Origin: Gonocerus acuteangulatus
Lineage: Eukaryota; Arthropoda; Insecta; Hemiptera; Coreidae
Direction of reading: 5' to 3'
NCBI GenBank assembly: GCA_946811695.1
Contig: OX328125.1
Coordinates: 104,337,376 to 104,401,375, forward strand
DNA length: 64,000 nt
Each line of letters starts with the position of its first letter. Positions within the stretch are counted from its first letter, which is position 1. The translations under genes were made by a program, and so were the position numbers. This document shows, one piece after another, positions 52,755-63,885 of this stretch. Below the pieces are notes generated by a model, which saw nothing but the letters and a program-made list of their open reading frames with translations, did no database searches and had not been told where the DNA came from.

Positions 52755-52785
52755 TAGTTATGCTGCCCCTGCGTGACGGACTATT
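52755..52785 (-). mobile_element. HINE-A 5' end fragment
   Basis: The minus strand reads GTCCGTCACGCAGGGGCAGC, the first bases of HINE-A, then diverges. A 120-codon minus-strand ORF (52741-53103) ends here and has no recognised domain. Confidence 0.5.
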
Positions 52786-53139
52786 TGTGAGTGGGCGTTG
52801 ATAGAATTGACTGCTACACGCCGTCGGTATGCGGAATAATATTGATGAAGGGGGGTTCGAGTTTGGACGGTTTGTGTGTGTGTGTAGGAGTGAAATGTGG
52901 GTCAGGAATTGATAGGGTCTGGTCCTTTCAATATGGAGACAATAGAACATCGATTCGGAACTAACAGAAACTAATGGAATGTCCACCGATCTGTAGCTAA
53001 CTCCTCCATGCATCTCTCGGTCATCTCCTCGATTCCCTGCAAACATCATAGGTTGTGCTCGTGTTGGGGTGTGGTTTAGGCTGGAACTCTTCCAGTAAGG
53101 CATACATTGATTGGGTTGGCGGTTGGGAAAAACTAATAT

Positions 53140-53420
53140 ATCAGCATAATTTTAAAAATGCAGAAAATCACAAATATTACAATAAGCTATTCAAGAAATA
53201 ATGTAACAATAAAACAAGTACTATAAGAGAGGAATTCAAGGAATACGAATACGAAAATAGAACGATTCAAAGATAACCAAATAATACAATAGAGGAATTC
53301 AAGGAATACAAACAATTCAATATAATACGAATTCTGAACTCCAGCAATTCAAGGAGAACAGTTATAAATTCAAACATCACTATACAGGAATTCAAGGGAT
53401 ACAAGTACTGCAGTCAATAA
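53140..53420. repeat. Degenerate GAATTCAAGGAATAC repeats
   Basis: Irregular copies of GAATTCAAGGAATACAA, about 25-35 bp apart, six or more in number. A second field of the same motif is at 60600-60860. Confidence 0.65.
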
Positions 53421-54044
53421 ATCTCATTTATGGATCATGTTAATCAGAAAGGAACCAAGTGCCCTATTTTGAAAAAATTAAGTCTTATTTATTTTCAGTT
53501 ATTTTATCAGAAATGCTATTCTGAATAGATACACCATGGAAATAGTAGTGGAATATTGTATAGTTTGACGACAAAGTACAGTGGAACATGGATAATTCGA
53601 ACTTCGATAATTCGAAATCGTCTTTAATTCGAATATTTCTCTCGGTCCCTAGAATTTAGGGCATAAACAATATAAAAAAAGTGTGGTTAATTCGAATAAA
53701 ATTTTGGATAATTCGATTTTTTTACGAGTCTATACCTCCAATGGGAAGTGGACAGAGAGGCGGCCGATCTTAAATCTTGTGAAAATATTCTCCCCTCGGA
53801 TGTCTCACAGCGGTCTCATAGTCTAGTTCTTGGACTTTAGGAGTTCTGCAAAGTGGTGGGTCGCACTTCCCCCCTTCCAGGGGTTGTAGTCACATACACC
53901 GTCCTGTCATTTTATCCTAGAATCCCCTTCCACCATCCCTCCGATCTTCATTTCTTATTCAGTTATAAGTCAGTCAGTGCCTAGATCAGGGTTGTATTGT
54001 TTCTGCATTGGATTTCTGGTGTACAGTGGAGTTGTTGATTTAAG

Positions 54045-54239
54045 ATGTCGAAGCCTAGAAGTTATAAAACTTTAAAGTTGTCAGAGAAAATAGCTTCGAT
54101 TAAAGAAGCTGAAAAAAGGAATAAAGAAAAAAAATCTGAAATTGCCAAGGATTTTGGAATTCCTCCAAACAACCTGAAAAATAAAGAAAAAATTCTTGGG
54201 TCTTTTTGCGAAGACCACATCCAGTTACTTTTGAAGTAG
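54045..54239 (+). pseudogene. CENP-B/Tigger transposase N-terminus
   Basis: A 64-codon frame from ATG: MSKPRSYKTLKLSEKIASIK, EAEKRNKEKKSEIAKDFGIP and NNLKNKEKILG. This is the CENP-B N-terminal helix-turn-helix of pogo/Tigger transposases (L.L..KI.II...E...KK..IAK.FGIP..TL...LKNKEKI). After KILG the frame runs into unrelated residues and stops; the second DNA-binding domain and the DDE domain are missing. The sequence encoding SFCEDHIQLL recurs inverted at 54942-54980, marking the rearrangement. Non-functional. Confidence 0.88.
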
Positions 54240-54477
54240 CAGTAGTGATTGTATCAGTGATTCAGCGCATGTGCATAACTCCTTTGCCTTCCTATTGGAG
54301 GATTCCGATGACCAATTGCTTTGGTTCTTGCTGGGAGTAAAGTAACCTTCAACAGTGAATTAGCTTTTGTGTATAAAAAGCTCTGTTTATGTTAGTGAGA
54401 AAAATGAGTCTTTTACCATTAGTTCGCATGTTCCTGACAAAGAAAAAGGGATTGGTTTCTTACTCGGAAAAATTAAT

Positions 54478-54765
54478 GGAATCCTATTAATTTTAGCGAG
54501 TTGGATAGACTAGAGTCGGTAAAATTAATGTAATTCTATTAATTGCGAGTTGGATTGACTAGGGTTTTGATATATTCTTGAGCGAGCGGAGCGTAGCGTA
54601 GCGAGCGGAAACGCATAGCATGTAATACCTAATAAATGTAAAATATCCAAAAAAGAGAGAGAAAACGATTAAAATATGTTTGTTCACAAATAACTTGTTT
54701 GTTATCCTTCATAACCTGCAAAACAGTCAACTTTAATGCTTAATAACTTATTTCATAGTTGAGAG
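54478..54765 (+). repeat. Element E fragment nested in Tigger
   Basis: Contains AATTTTAGCGAGTTGGAT twice, GAGCGAGCGGAGCGTAGCG, GCGGAAACGCATAGCATGTA, CATAACCTGCAAAACAGTC and TTAATAACTTATTTCATAG, all element E interior and inner terminal sequence. Confidence 0.7.
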
Positions 54766-55255
54766 AATTGATTTTGATCATATTAACCTTTTTATTAATA
54801 AATATTGCTTGCCATTATCTAATATGAATTATAACCGTAGATAACGAGTCAAGAAGTAGTAGATAACCAGCAAAGAACCTATAAGCTAATCAGTAAGCTT
54901 ATCAGCGAGTACGAGTAACTGTTATAAATCACTACTGCTACATCAAAAGTAACTGGATGTGGTCTTCGCAAAAAGACCCAAATTCTTGCCTATGAAAATG
55001 ACTTTTTTTCAAAACAATAGACTTTTATTTTTACATTTTTTATAAATTATTTATTCCTTTTGTACGCAATCATCAATTCTTGAAATGTGTGTTTTTCTTT
55101 AAATAAAATGTATTTGTTTTTTAAATTAAAAAATCTGAAAAGATGAAGTTCGATTTCTTAACCCTTTATTTTCAATAACTTTTGTAATTCGAATTTTGGA
55201 TAATTCGAACATTTTTATCGGCCCTAGGGGTTCGAATTATCCAAGTTCTACTGTA

Positions 55256-55860
55256 CTTGAAGAAGAATAATTAACTGAATCCCTGTGATATTGGAACTCT
55301 AAGGGAAATTTTCTCAGATCATTTATACTGTCGCTTGGTTTCTTTGTGATAAACATGATGCATATAACTAGGGAACGGATGTTCATGTAAAATAAAACTC
55401 AAAATATGTACATATATATTTAACTATTTATAATGAAATATGTAATAAAAAATTGAAAATATGTAGTAAAAAATACCAAAAATACTATAAAATATTGAAA
55501 AGAAAAGCACAGATAACTAGAACAAACTCTGTTATTATAATTAGAAAGAACAAAAGTGGAAAATATATCGGACAAAATGACTAAAACTCTATAAAATATT
55601 GAAAAAAAAGCATAATTGAAAATTAAGAGATCATTTTAAACTTTCTAATGATGAACAATATTTTGAAAATTTGCATGCAACGAAATGCATTTTTAAATTG
55701 TCTAACGTGAAATGATGCCAGTCTGATCTCATAACAGGAGTATACAGTGGTGGGGTCAGCGATCAGGCCCATTTTTGTCGGCCGATTTTTTTTGCATGGA
55801 AAAATAGTCGACACGTGTCCAAACGTTTCGTCCAAAGCGTCTTAGGATCTAAGAAATAAA
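55256..55860. other. Unassigned stretch
   Basis: AT-rich; no gene recognised. A 70-codon minus-strand ORF (55623-55835) has no domain. Confidence 0.4.
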
Positions 55861-57426
55861 AGTCCGTCTCGCAGGACTGCATCATCTTAGCGCGGTTCCG
55901 TTCATATCCCTAGTCTAATTTGGAAAGATTAAAATAGAAGCAGTTATTATTTTGGTTCCACCAGTCTTTTTTTTTAAATTAATTATTATAATGGCGTGTC
56001 AACCCTTAAGGTCACTAACGCCATTCTTGTGAGTAGTAAAGTCTTGAAAGGTCATGATTTACTATCTTACCTGGAAGGGTCGGCTACAGTAGAAACAGAA
56101 CCGCTAGTGACAAGGTCTTGGAATCTTGGAAATCTATATTTCTAACAATAAATTGTTTTTGTTATTTTACTTAACCAGTTTTATTGTCAAATACATTATC
56201 CAACTATAAGCAATTAAAAAATAACAAGAAATAAAACAGACAAAAAGAACCATTGGAATAAACGAAATCAATTAATTTAAAGCTTTAAGCACTTTTTTCT
56301 CCGATTGACATCGCCTAATTAAAACTTTCTTCAGAACCTTTTTTGTAGAGCATTTAGTAAGCTTCCGAATGGTAATCTTCCGCTTCACAAGATTGTCAAC
56401 GGTTTTCGAGATACTAACGAAATTATACAAAGTTATAAGAACTTTTTTTGTCTGTTAATAAAATATTTTATTCTAACCCTTCCTTTACTCTAAACGTAAC
56501 AAAAATTTCAACATATTAGTGTTGATGAAACTCGAACATGCAGAAAATGTTTCAACTGTATCCCATAATTCTAAGTACCAAAATCAAAGACAAAGAACCC
56601 TCCCTAGGAAGGACGCTAGGCAGTTGAAAAGCTATATATCTTGGAAATCCATATCTCTAACATTAAATTGTTTTTCTTATTTTTCTTAACCTGTTTTATT
56701 TTCAAATACATTATCCAACAATAAGCAATTAAAAAATAACAAGGGATAAAAAACAGACAAACAGAACAGTTCGAATAAGCGAAATCAATTACTTTAAAGT
56801 TTTAAGCTCTTATTTCTCCGATTGACATCGTCTAATCAAAACTTTCATTAGACCCTTTTTTTTAGAGCATTTAATTAGCTTTCTAATGGTATTTTTCCGT
56901 TTACCAAGATTCTCAACCTTTTTCGAGATATTAAGGAAAGTAAACAAAGTTACTAAAACTTTTTATGTCTGTTAATAAAATATTTTATTCTAACCCTTCC
57001 ATAACTCCAAACGTAACCAAAATTTCAACATATTAGTTTTGATGAAAGTAGAACATCCAGAAAATGTTTCAACTGAATCCCATGATTCTAAGTACCCAAA
57101 CCAAAAACGGTATTCAAAAAATATTTTTCCAATTTTCTCGAAAACGGTTGAAGGTATCGCCTTGAAAATGGTTTCATTCGTTTTCCTAGCCCAGGAATCA
57201 TATAAAACGAGTTACTTAGAAGCTTATGAACTCAAAAACGTAAGCGTTACGATTTTTTTTGCGCGAATTTCGCCCCAAACGCCATCTTCCGGTAGGCGGA
57301 TTTCGCTGGTTAACGAACTTGACCTTTCAAATTGGACGACGGATTTTTCTACCAAATTTCATCAAAATCGGACCATTCGTCTTCGACCTAGAGAGCGAAC
57401 AGACAAATATATATATAATATATATA

Positions 57427-57483
<57 letters not shown>

Positions 57484-57487
<4 letters not shown>

Positions 57488-57731
57488 CACTTTTTCTTGT
57501 TTCTTTTTCTGGCAGGGGGTCAATAAAGTAGTACACACTTTTTTCACTTTAACTACTTTATTTTGTATGTTAAGCCCCTGAAGAGGTGCGAAAAGGCACG
57601 AAACATGTCGGGCGAAACATACAAAATAAAGTAGTTAAAGTGAAAAAAGTGTGTACTACTTTAATGACCCCCTGCCAGAAAAAGAAACAAGAAAAAGTGA
57701 AAATATATATATCGGGTCATCATTCACCAGA

Positions 57732-57734
<3 letters not shown>
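57484..57734. mobile_element. Head-to-head Penelope-like ends inside HINE-B (TA)n
   Basis: An inverted repeat: TTTCACTTTTTCTTGTTTC at left and GAAACAAGAAAAAGTGAAA at right, with the tail GGGTCATCATTCACCAGAAT. The left arm is shorter than at 35773 and lacks its hammerhead part. The right arm carries it (57578-57609). Both outer borders are in (TA)n, exactly as at 35773-36162. Confidence 0.78.
57578..57609 (+). ncRNA. Hammerhead-like motif
   Basis: CTGAAGA, GGTGCGAAAAGGCAC, GAAACATGTC, identical to 36008-36039. Intact core boxes, stem II of 4-5 bp, palindrome ACATGT then C. Confidence 0.6.
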
Positions 57735-57780
<46 letters not shown>

Positions 57781-57793
57781 ATATACACATATA

Positions 57794-57849
<56 letters not shown>

Positions 57850-57985
57850 AATTTGAACCACCATCATTTTCGGTCTCTAGGGGTTCTGAAACGCAAAATT
57901 TTCTAGTCGGCACTTCCGGATTGTTTCATTGTATCAACCTTATAAGCGGGGTTCCTCCCTATGGGGGAGGGAGGAACCGCACTAA

Positions 57986-58600
57986 AATGTAATAGGTTGA
58001 AAATTGATTATTTAATATCCCGAGTTTGGAAAATGATATCGGCATGATTCTTTCGCTTACTCACTTGTTTTAGAGAGTATATTAAAGGAATAGTACAATT
58101 ATTAAACAATAATTTGTTCTATATTTTTTTAAAATGCATCTGCTCCTAAACCATTAGCGCCGGTGAAGCATGGCTGCCTGCCACCTTTCCTTCTTGCAAT
58201 TAGAAAAGACACAGTGATCTAGATTCAATGGGTAAAGCATTCTTTCTCGGTTTCCCCTCTATTTTTTCAATCACAAAATAAAAAGAATATCAAAATATGT
58301 ACGTAAAAATATGGATTTTTGTATAAATATGTAAACATATTTAAAATAAAACCCTGTTTAAATTCTTTAAAATCACTTAAAACGTGCAGAATCCCATCAA
58401 AAATTTTGATTTGAGAATCAGAAAAAATGTGTAAATACATGAACAACCGTTCTCTACATATAACATATACCTACCTCTCTGTCTGTACATGGAAGATATA
58501 TGCGAAAAAATATTATTGGGTGCCTTTATCAACGCAATAGGACCCAACACAATGATTATTAGAATTTTTGTCAGTTTGACTGTGCGTTTGTGCACGCTAA
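57986..58600. other. Unassigned stretch
   Basis: AT-rich; no gene recognised. A 72-codon minus-strand ORF at 58377 has no domain. Confidence 0.4.
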
Positions 58601-59775
58601 TCTTAGGAACGGCTAATCCGATATAGATGTAGGCGCACGGTAGTGCGCCAGGCCAAGTTCCGGCCTAAGCATACTGTGTGTATATTACAAGAGGTCTTAG
58701 AGCCGATTTTTACCCTCTCATAACTTTCAACCAGGTGAAGATAAAGCTATGACATTTTTCACAGGTATTATGCTACTAGATGTGAGTAAAACTGGAAATT
58801 TTCATAATTCTACCTCAAATAGTTTCTGAGATATAAGCGATCGAAAATCGGGATTTATAGGACTCACTCACTCTCTGACTCATCAAAATTATTAGGCACT
58901 TCCCATGATGCTAGAGACTGGAAATTTTGCATGAAGATAGATATGAACACGTTATTAAAGGAAAAAATCGAAAAATCGCGAAAAGTTGTGTTTGACTCCG
59001 CTTCCGGGGCGGGGGCGTGCCAGTTTTGTACTTCCTTCGGAAACCCATCATTCCGTCCGAAACCCATGATGTGGGTATCAAATGAATTATCTCGGTATGA
59101 AGAACCTATATTTGATGTTTTAAGAAACAATTAGACGCATATAGGCTCGGTAAAAATCTTATACCAGCTGTCTGTCTGTACGTTTGTTCCTCTTACAAAT
59201 CCGTACCGTTTGACCGATTTTGACCAAACTTGGGACACAGATGGGTCTTGATACGGGGAGAATCATGGGCTAGGTTAAATTGTCTATCAGCTGTCTGTCT
59301 GTCTGTTTGTTCCTTATACAAATACACGCCGTTTGACCGATTTTGACAATATATGACACACACGTCGGTCTTTATCCGGGTAGTGTCATAGGCTAGTCAA
59401 AATCGTCTATCAGCTGTCTATCTGCATGTTTGTTCCTTACACAAATTCACACCATTTGACCGATTTTGACCAAACTTGGCACACAGGTAAGCCTTGGTCC
59501 GGGGAATGCACTAGGCTAGGTAAAAAAGGTCTTTCAGCTGTCTGTCTGTATGTTTGTTCCTTATACAAATTCACACCGTTTGGCCTATTTTGACCAAACT
59601 TGGCACGCAGGTAGGTCTTGATACGGGAGTGTCATATTACCTATGACGTTTTATACTTTTAGTTCCGTCGAAATGCCATCATTCCTTCTGAAACCCATCA
59701 TGTGGGGTATCAAATGAATCGTCTTGGTAAGGAGAACCTATATTTGATGTTTTAAAAAACATTTCGTCGCATCTT
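58601..59775. repeat. Repeat enclosing 115-bp array 3
   Basis: Sequence at 59035-59130 (CCCATCATTCCGTCCGAAAC, GTATCAAATGAAT, AGAACCTATATTTGATGTTT) recurs at 59675-59765, on the other side of a 115-bp array (59155-59640). The overlapping ORFs at 58864-59134 on both strands are without recognised domain. Confidence 0.65.
59155..59640 (-). repeat. 115-bp tandem repeat array (array 3)
   Basis: About four diverged units with GTCTGTCTGTACGTTTGTTC, ACACCGTTTGACCGATTTTG, CCAAACTTGG.ACACAG and TCATAGGCTAG. Same family as arrays 1 and 2. Confidence 0.88.
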
Positions 59776-59877
59776 AACAAAAACAGTTGTGACTTATTTC
59801 TTAAATGTAGTAAATAAAGTCGTAGGGGTTCACTGCATAATAAACTTCAAAGCAGATACGTTTTTCAAAGTCGAGCC

Positions 59878-60078
59878 AAAACAACAATAAAAATACTTAT
59901 ATCCGGTTTCTAAAATATCACTTTCCTCAACCAGGTATATTCTTAAACTTGGCAATGTTTTATTTGTGCCGAAATTATCTTTAGAGAGAAAACTAAACAT
60001 TGCCAAGTTTAAGAATATACCTGGTTGAGGAAAGTGATCTTTTAGTAACTGGATATAAATATTTTTATTGTTGTTTTT
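59878..60078. repeat. 200-bp near-perfect hairpin
   Basis: The arms (about 85 bp) contain ACAACAATAAAAATA, TATCCAGTT-type, CACTTTCCTCAACCAGGTAT and TCTTAAACTTGGCAATGTTT. The loop is about 30 bp near 59980. It could be a small palindromic MITE; no duplication of the flanks was identified. Confidence 0.85.
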
Positions 60079-60430
60079 AAAGGTCAGTTGAAGTGTCTTT
60101 ACTGTTCTTAGTAAGTAACTATGAGGTCTTCTAAGTAATGAACTTGGACATTTCTTTCTTGTATCATCTCTTGTATTGGCAAATATATTTGGTTGAAAAT
60201 ATGGTGCACTTAATACACTAACTCATGCTACATTTTTGGAGTGTAGGATTGTAAGGCGTTTTTGGGGGGTTTTAGGAGGGGATATTTTTGGGGAAGCGAG
60301 TGTTTCTTCGTGGGGGGAGGAACTTGGCCTCTATTTCACATTTATGTTTTTTTTTTTTGGGATGGTGTTTTCACAAATATATTGTGGTAAGCTTCTCTTG
60401 ACATTTAGTGTTTGTTTCATGACAATCGGT
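60079..60430. other. Unassigned stretch
   Basis: A G-rich patch at 60255-60330 and a T run at 60349-60358. A 65-codon ORF without domain. Confidence 0.4.
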
Positions 60431-60860
60431 TGATAAATAAACACTTTATGCTAATGTAGAGAATATTATAAAAACTCTAAGGGGGACAAGTTGAAATTAA
60501 CCTCAATTAAAATGGTGATTTTGTCCCTCATTACGTAAACTCTATGAGGGAAAGTTTATTTCCAGTAATTCAAGAACTGCCATCATAAAAACCACTATAC
60601 AGCAATTCAAGAAATACACGGAATACATAAATATGCTGCAATACAGGAATTCAAGGAATTCAAACTCTACAATATATTGATCCAAAGTATACAAATTTTA
60701 AAATTAAGTAATTAAAAAAAATACAGTTAGAAATTCAAACACAACTATACAGCAATTCAAGGGTTACAAATATTGCAATCTATCAATTCAAGCAATACAA
60801 ATACTATAATACGAGAATTAATGCATTCAAATACTAAAAGACTGAAAGTAATTCAAGTAA
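60430..60860. repeat. Repeat B piece and GAATTCAAGGAATAC field
   Basis: 60475-60600 is repeat B (AAACTCTATGAGGGAAAGTT, AATTCAAGAACTGCCATCAT). It passes smoothly into irregular CAATTCAAG-AATACA repeats to 60860, like those at 53140-53420. Confidence 0.6.
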
Positions 60861-61390
60861 TATTCCATTTATTAAATAATTAAAATAATGGAGGAAATGC
60901 TTAATACGTGTTAATCCGTCCCAATGAAGTGCAAAAACAAACTAATAAAAAAAATAAGTAAAACTACATGCACTAAGAAAATAACTTAGCAATATATCGC
61001 GAAATCCATAATATACTGCAGGTACATAAAAACATCGTTTTTTGTAGAAGTGAATTTAAATTTAAAAAAAAATTAATAACGTTACTCAACGTCAACTCCT
61101 GTCCCCACTCCTTCAATGAAAAATAATAACAAAAAATCCTAAAGTTGTTTTGAATGGAGAATTGTAACAGTAAAGATTGAGATGAGATAAATCTGCACGA
61201 AGCCTAAAAGAGAAGACCCAGCCTTTTCAAATTTATAATCCAAGAGCTTATCAGTATGCTCGCCCTCTCTCTCTCTCTCACTAGAAATATTTCATTTCAT
61301 TCCAGTCACACTTCCTATATAGTCCAGGCAACGAACAGTTATGGATAGAAATTTTTGGAACAAAATTTTTGACTTCGTAATTTTTTTTTT
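60861..61390. other. Unassigned stretch
   Basis: AT-rich with a (CT)n patch at 61266-61279. No gene recognised. Confidence 0.4.
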
Positions 61391-61402
61391 GGGCTGGATA
61401 GT

Positions 61403-61839
61403 ATATATTATATATATTTATTTTATGAGCTTTTCGCAACTATAGCGACTTGCTCAGAACAAACATTACACATACGTACATACATACACATCTACATGCA
61501 TACATACTTAGATACAATTTGGTTATTACATATGTGCATACAAACACATTATTATATATATACATCAACATCAACAATATATACATCATCATTATTATAT
61601 ATATACATCAAATTATACAAATATACATTACACTATGTTTATATAGTTTATTCTGCTTCTAGACATAGGATAATACTATTCAGATTAAGATATAATAGAA
61701 TGAATACCTTAATAAAGATATACTATCATAGAACATTAATAAATATATAATAGAGAAAGATAAATAAAGATATAATATAATAGAGCGTTAATAAAGATAT
61801 AATAGAATAAATACATTAATAAAAAAAAAAAAAAAAAAT
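61403..61839 (+). mobile_element. Repeat F insertion with poly(A) and TSD
   Basis: Flanked by TGGGCTGGATAG at about 61391-61402 and 61840-61851. The plus strand ends in an 18-bp A run. The body is nearly identical to 38281-38656. Poly(A) and TSD indicate retrotransposition of a non-coding sequence in this orientation. A TAATA-rich duplication at 61560-61610 distinguishes it. Confidence 0.82.
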
Positions 61840-61851
61840 GGGCTGGATAGG

Positions 61852-62772
61852 AGGGGAACATCAAAAGTCCTCGGCCGTAGCCTTTGTGCCGGGGAGAGGG
61901 GGGTTTAGAAGGTCCCATTTTTCGGGTTTTCACTTATATCTCGGAACCCCTGCGTCCTAGCGACATGACTATTCTATAACAAATGAAAGCTAATTAAATT
62001 TCCTACAAGTTCTATTCAATAAAGTTTTTCGAGATATCTTTAGTTTTCTGAAAGTCTGTCATTTTGGAGAAAAACGCCGCGTATTTTTTCCCCGTTTTCA
62101 CGTGATAACATTCATTGATTCCGGACTGGGAAATGGACACCCACAGTTTGGCCAATAAGAAATGAATAATTTTTAATTTCTTCACAGAAGGTATTTGAAA
62201 GTAACAAAACTACATTCCACATTCCTTTGGCAAAAGGGAGCCAATAATTCAATTTATCCCTGAATAAACCTCCGCTTCATTTATATGGATTTAATGCTTA
62301 CTAAACGTAGAAGTTTTTGTGTAAGTATTGAATCTGTAGTCCGTTAGGGGGCTGAGGAAAAAATTCGCGAAAAAACTCTTATTCATTGATAAAAACAGAA
62401 GTGCGTTATTGGACGTCCGGAAAGTATCTTTTAATAATGGTTTTAGTGAATTAAATTACTGTTTTTCTTAAAGGAAATTTTATCTATTTTATGGTGGCAT
62501 AATTCGAATTTAATTATGTTGAATAGTTTTTGAGCAATCCTTTCTTATTCATTAAAAAACATAACTACGCTAAAAAAACAGAAAATTGGACATAGCTCCT
62601 TTTCCTTCCGGAATCGGACCATACTTCAAATGCACTTTTTGTTGGAAATTATGTTTACAATCACCTCCTAGAGTTTGGCTACTTAAACCTGAATCACCAT
62701 GTATATTACTTTGCTATTTTATGTATTTTCCTTCAAACGTAAAAATAATTTCAGTGTTCATCGTGAAATCTG
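61852..62772. other. Unassigned stretch
   Basis: No gene or multi-copy element recognised. Confidence 0.4.
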
Positions 62773-63451
62773 AAATTTAGCGACGAATACATGGCAATGC
62801 ACATCCTCTGGATGGGTAGAGCGTGATATCTCTGGTATGTTTTCACCTTTTTTTTATGATAAATTCGTTAAATTTAGCGACTAATACATGGCAATGCACA
62901 TCCTCTGGATGGGTAGAGCGTGATATCTCTGGTATGTTTTCACCTTTTTTTTATGATAAATTCGTTAAATTTAGCGACTAATACATGGCAATGCACATCC
63001 TCTGGATGGGTAGAGCGTGATATCTCTGGTATGTTTTCACCTTTTTTTTATGATAAATTCGTTAAATTTAGCGACTAATACATGGCAATGCACATCCTCT
63101 GGATGGGTAGAGCGTGATATCTCTGGTATGTTTTCACCTTTTTTGTATGATAAATTCGTTAAATTTAGCGACTAATACATGGCAATGCACATCCTCTGGA
63201 TGGGTAGAGCGTGATATCTCTGGTATGTTTTCACCTTTTTTTTATGATAAATTCGTTAAATTTAGCGACTAATACATGGCAATGCACATCCTCTGGATGG
63301 GTAGAGCGTGATATCTCTGGTATGTTTTCACCTTTTTTTTATGATAAATTCGTTAAATTTAGCGACTAATACATGGCAATGCACATCCTCTGGATGGGTA
63401 GAGCGTGATATCTCTGGTATGTTTTCACCTTTTTTTTATGATAAATTCGTT
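62773..63451. repeat. 7 x 97-bp near-identical tandem repeat
   Basis: Units begin AAATTTAGCGACTAATACAT at 62773, 62870, 62967 and so on every 97 bp, and contain GGCAATGCACATCCTCTGGA, TGGGTAGAGCGTGATATCTC and GGTATGTTTTCACC. Only a few differences are visible (GACGAATAC in unit 1 and one T/G in a T run). Confidence 0.96.
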
Positions 63452-63551
63452 AAATTTAAATGACATTTTAAATTTTTACTTGAATTCTACAATTTGGTAA
63501 GTTAGTAACTCTTCAAACTTATTATATCAACAGTAGTTTTATCTCTTCCTG

Positions 63552-63556
<5 letters not shown>

Positions 63557-63612
<56 letters not shown>
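63557..63612. repeat. (TA)n microsatellite left of inverted Penelope-like ends
   Basis: A TA tract of about 55 bp. A shorter one (63886-63900) follows the inverted structure. Confidence 0.95.
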
Positions 63613-63613
<1 letters not shown>

Positions 63614-63644
63614 TATTTTTCAAGCTACTTCGCTGGGAATTAAA

Positions 63645-63885
63645 TGTGTTGTTCATTCGGCATCTGTCTCCAGCGGTCTTGCTCCTCCTGTCATCGCAAT
63701 ATTTCGCCGGATTCCTCTCCGGCTTATTCAGGCAATCATTCATCCTTGCTGGTTGGTAAGGGAATGATTCCCTTACCAACCAGCAAGGATGAATGATTGC
63801 CTGAAGAAGCCGGAGAGGAATTCGGCGAAATATTGCGATGACAGGAGGAGCAAGACCGCTGGAGACAGATGCCGAATGAACACAC
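63645..63885. mobile_element. Third head-to-head Penelope-like structure
   Basis: An inverted repeat with arms of about 110 bp and centre near 63766 (GGTAAGGGAATGATTCCC). Each arm contains GCATCTGTCTCCAGCGGTCT, GCTCCTCCTGTCATCGCAAT and a hammerhead-like block. It lies between TA tracts. The sequence differs from the 35.8- and 57.5-kb structures, so it is another family. Confidence 0.65.
63801..63835 (+). ncRNA. Hammerhead-like motif, variant
   Basis: CTGAAGA, then AGCCGGAGAGGAATTCGGC (stem GCCG/CGGC), then GAAATATT. The core boxes are intact. The palindrome after GAA is ATAT followed by T, so the putative cleavage triplet is ATT. The mirror copy on the minus strand (about 63697-63732) reads CTGAATA and is degraded. 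Confidence 0.5.

Larger units (their letters stand above)
53579..55253 (+). mobile_element. pogo/Tigger element with TA duplication
   Basis: The ends are CAGTGGAACATGGATAATTC and, reversed, CAGTAGAACTTGGATAATTC, flanked by TA (53577-53578 and 55254-55255). Subterminal ATAATTCGAA repeats occur at both ends. It keeps the first part of the transposase gene (54045-54239) and then contains an inverted duplication and a fragment of element E (about 54478-54765). Confidence 0.88.
55861..57985 (+). mobile_element. Helentron-like element HINE-B, complete, with Penelope-like insert
   Basis: The 5' end is AGTCCGTCTCGCAGGACTGC followed by ATCTTAGCGCGGTT. The interior includes a direct duplication (56280-56590 and 56790-57085). 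Then come ACGTAAGCGTTACGATTTTT and GGTTAACGAACTTGACCTTT, (TA)n, the Penelope-like insert (57484-57734), more (TA)n, TTTGAACCACCATCATTTTC, CTAGTCGGCACTTCCGGATT, and the 3' hairpin GTTCCTCCC-TATGGG-GGAGGGAGGAAC followed by CGCACTAA at 57985. Asymmetric repeats, microsatellite core and hairpin plus CTAA match the HINE-A plan. Confidence 0.75.

Noticed and set aside
52741..53103. 120-codon minus-strand ORF
   Set aside because: Low-complexity composition around a (GT)n tract, ends in a HINE-A fragment, and no known domain.
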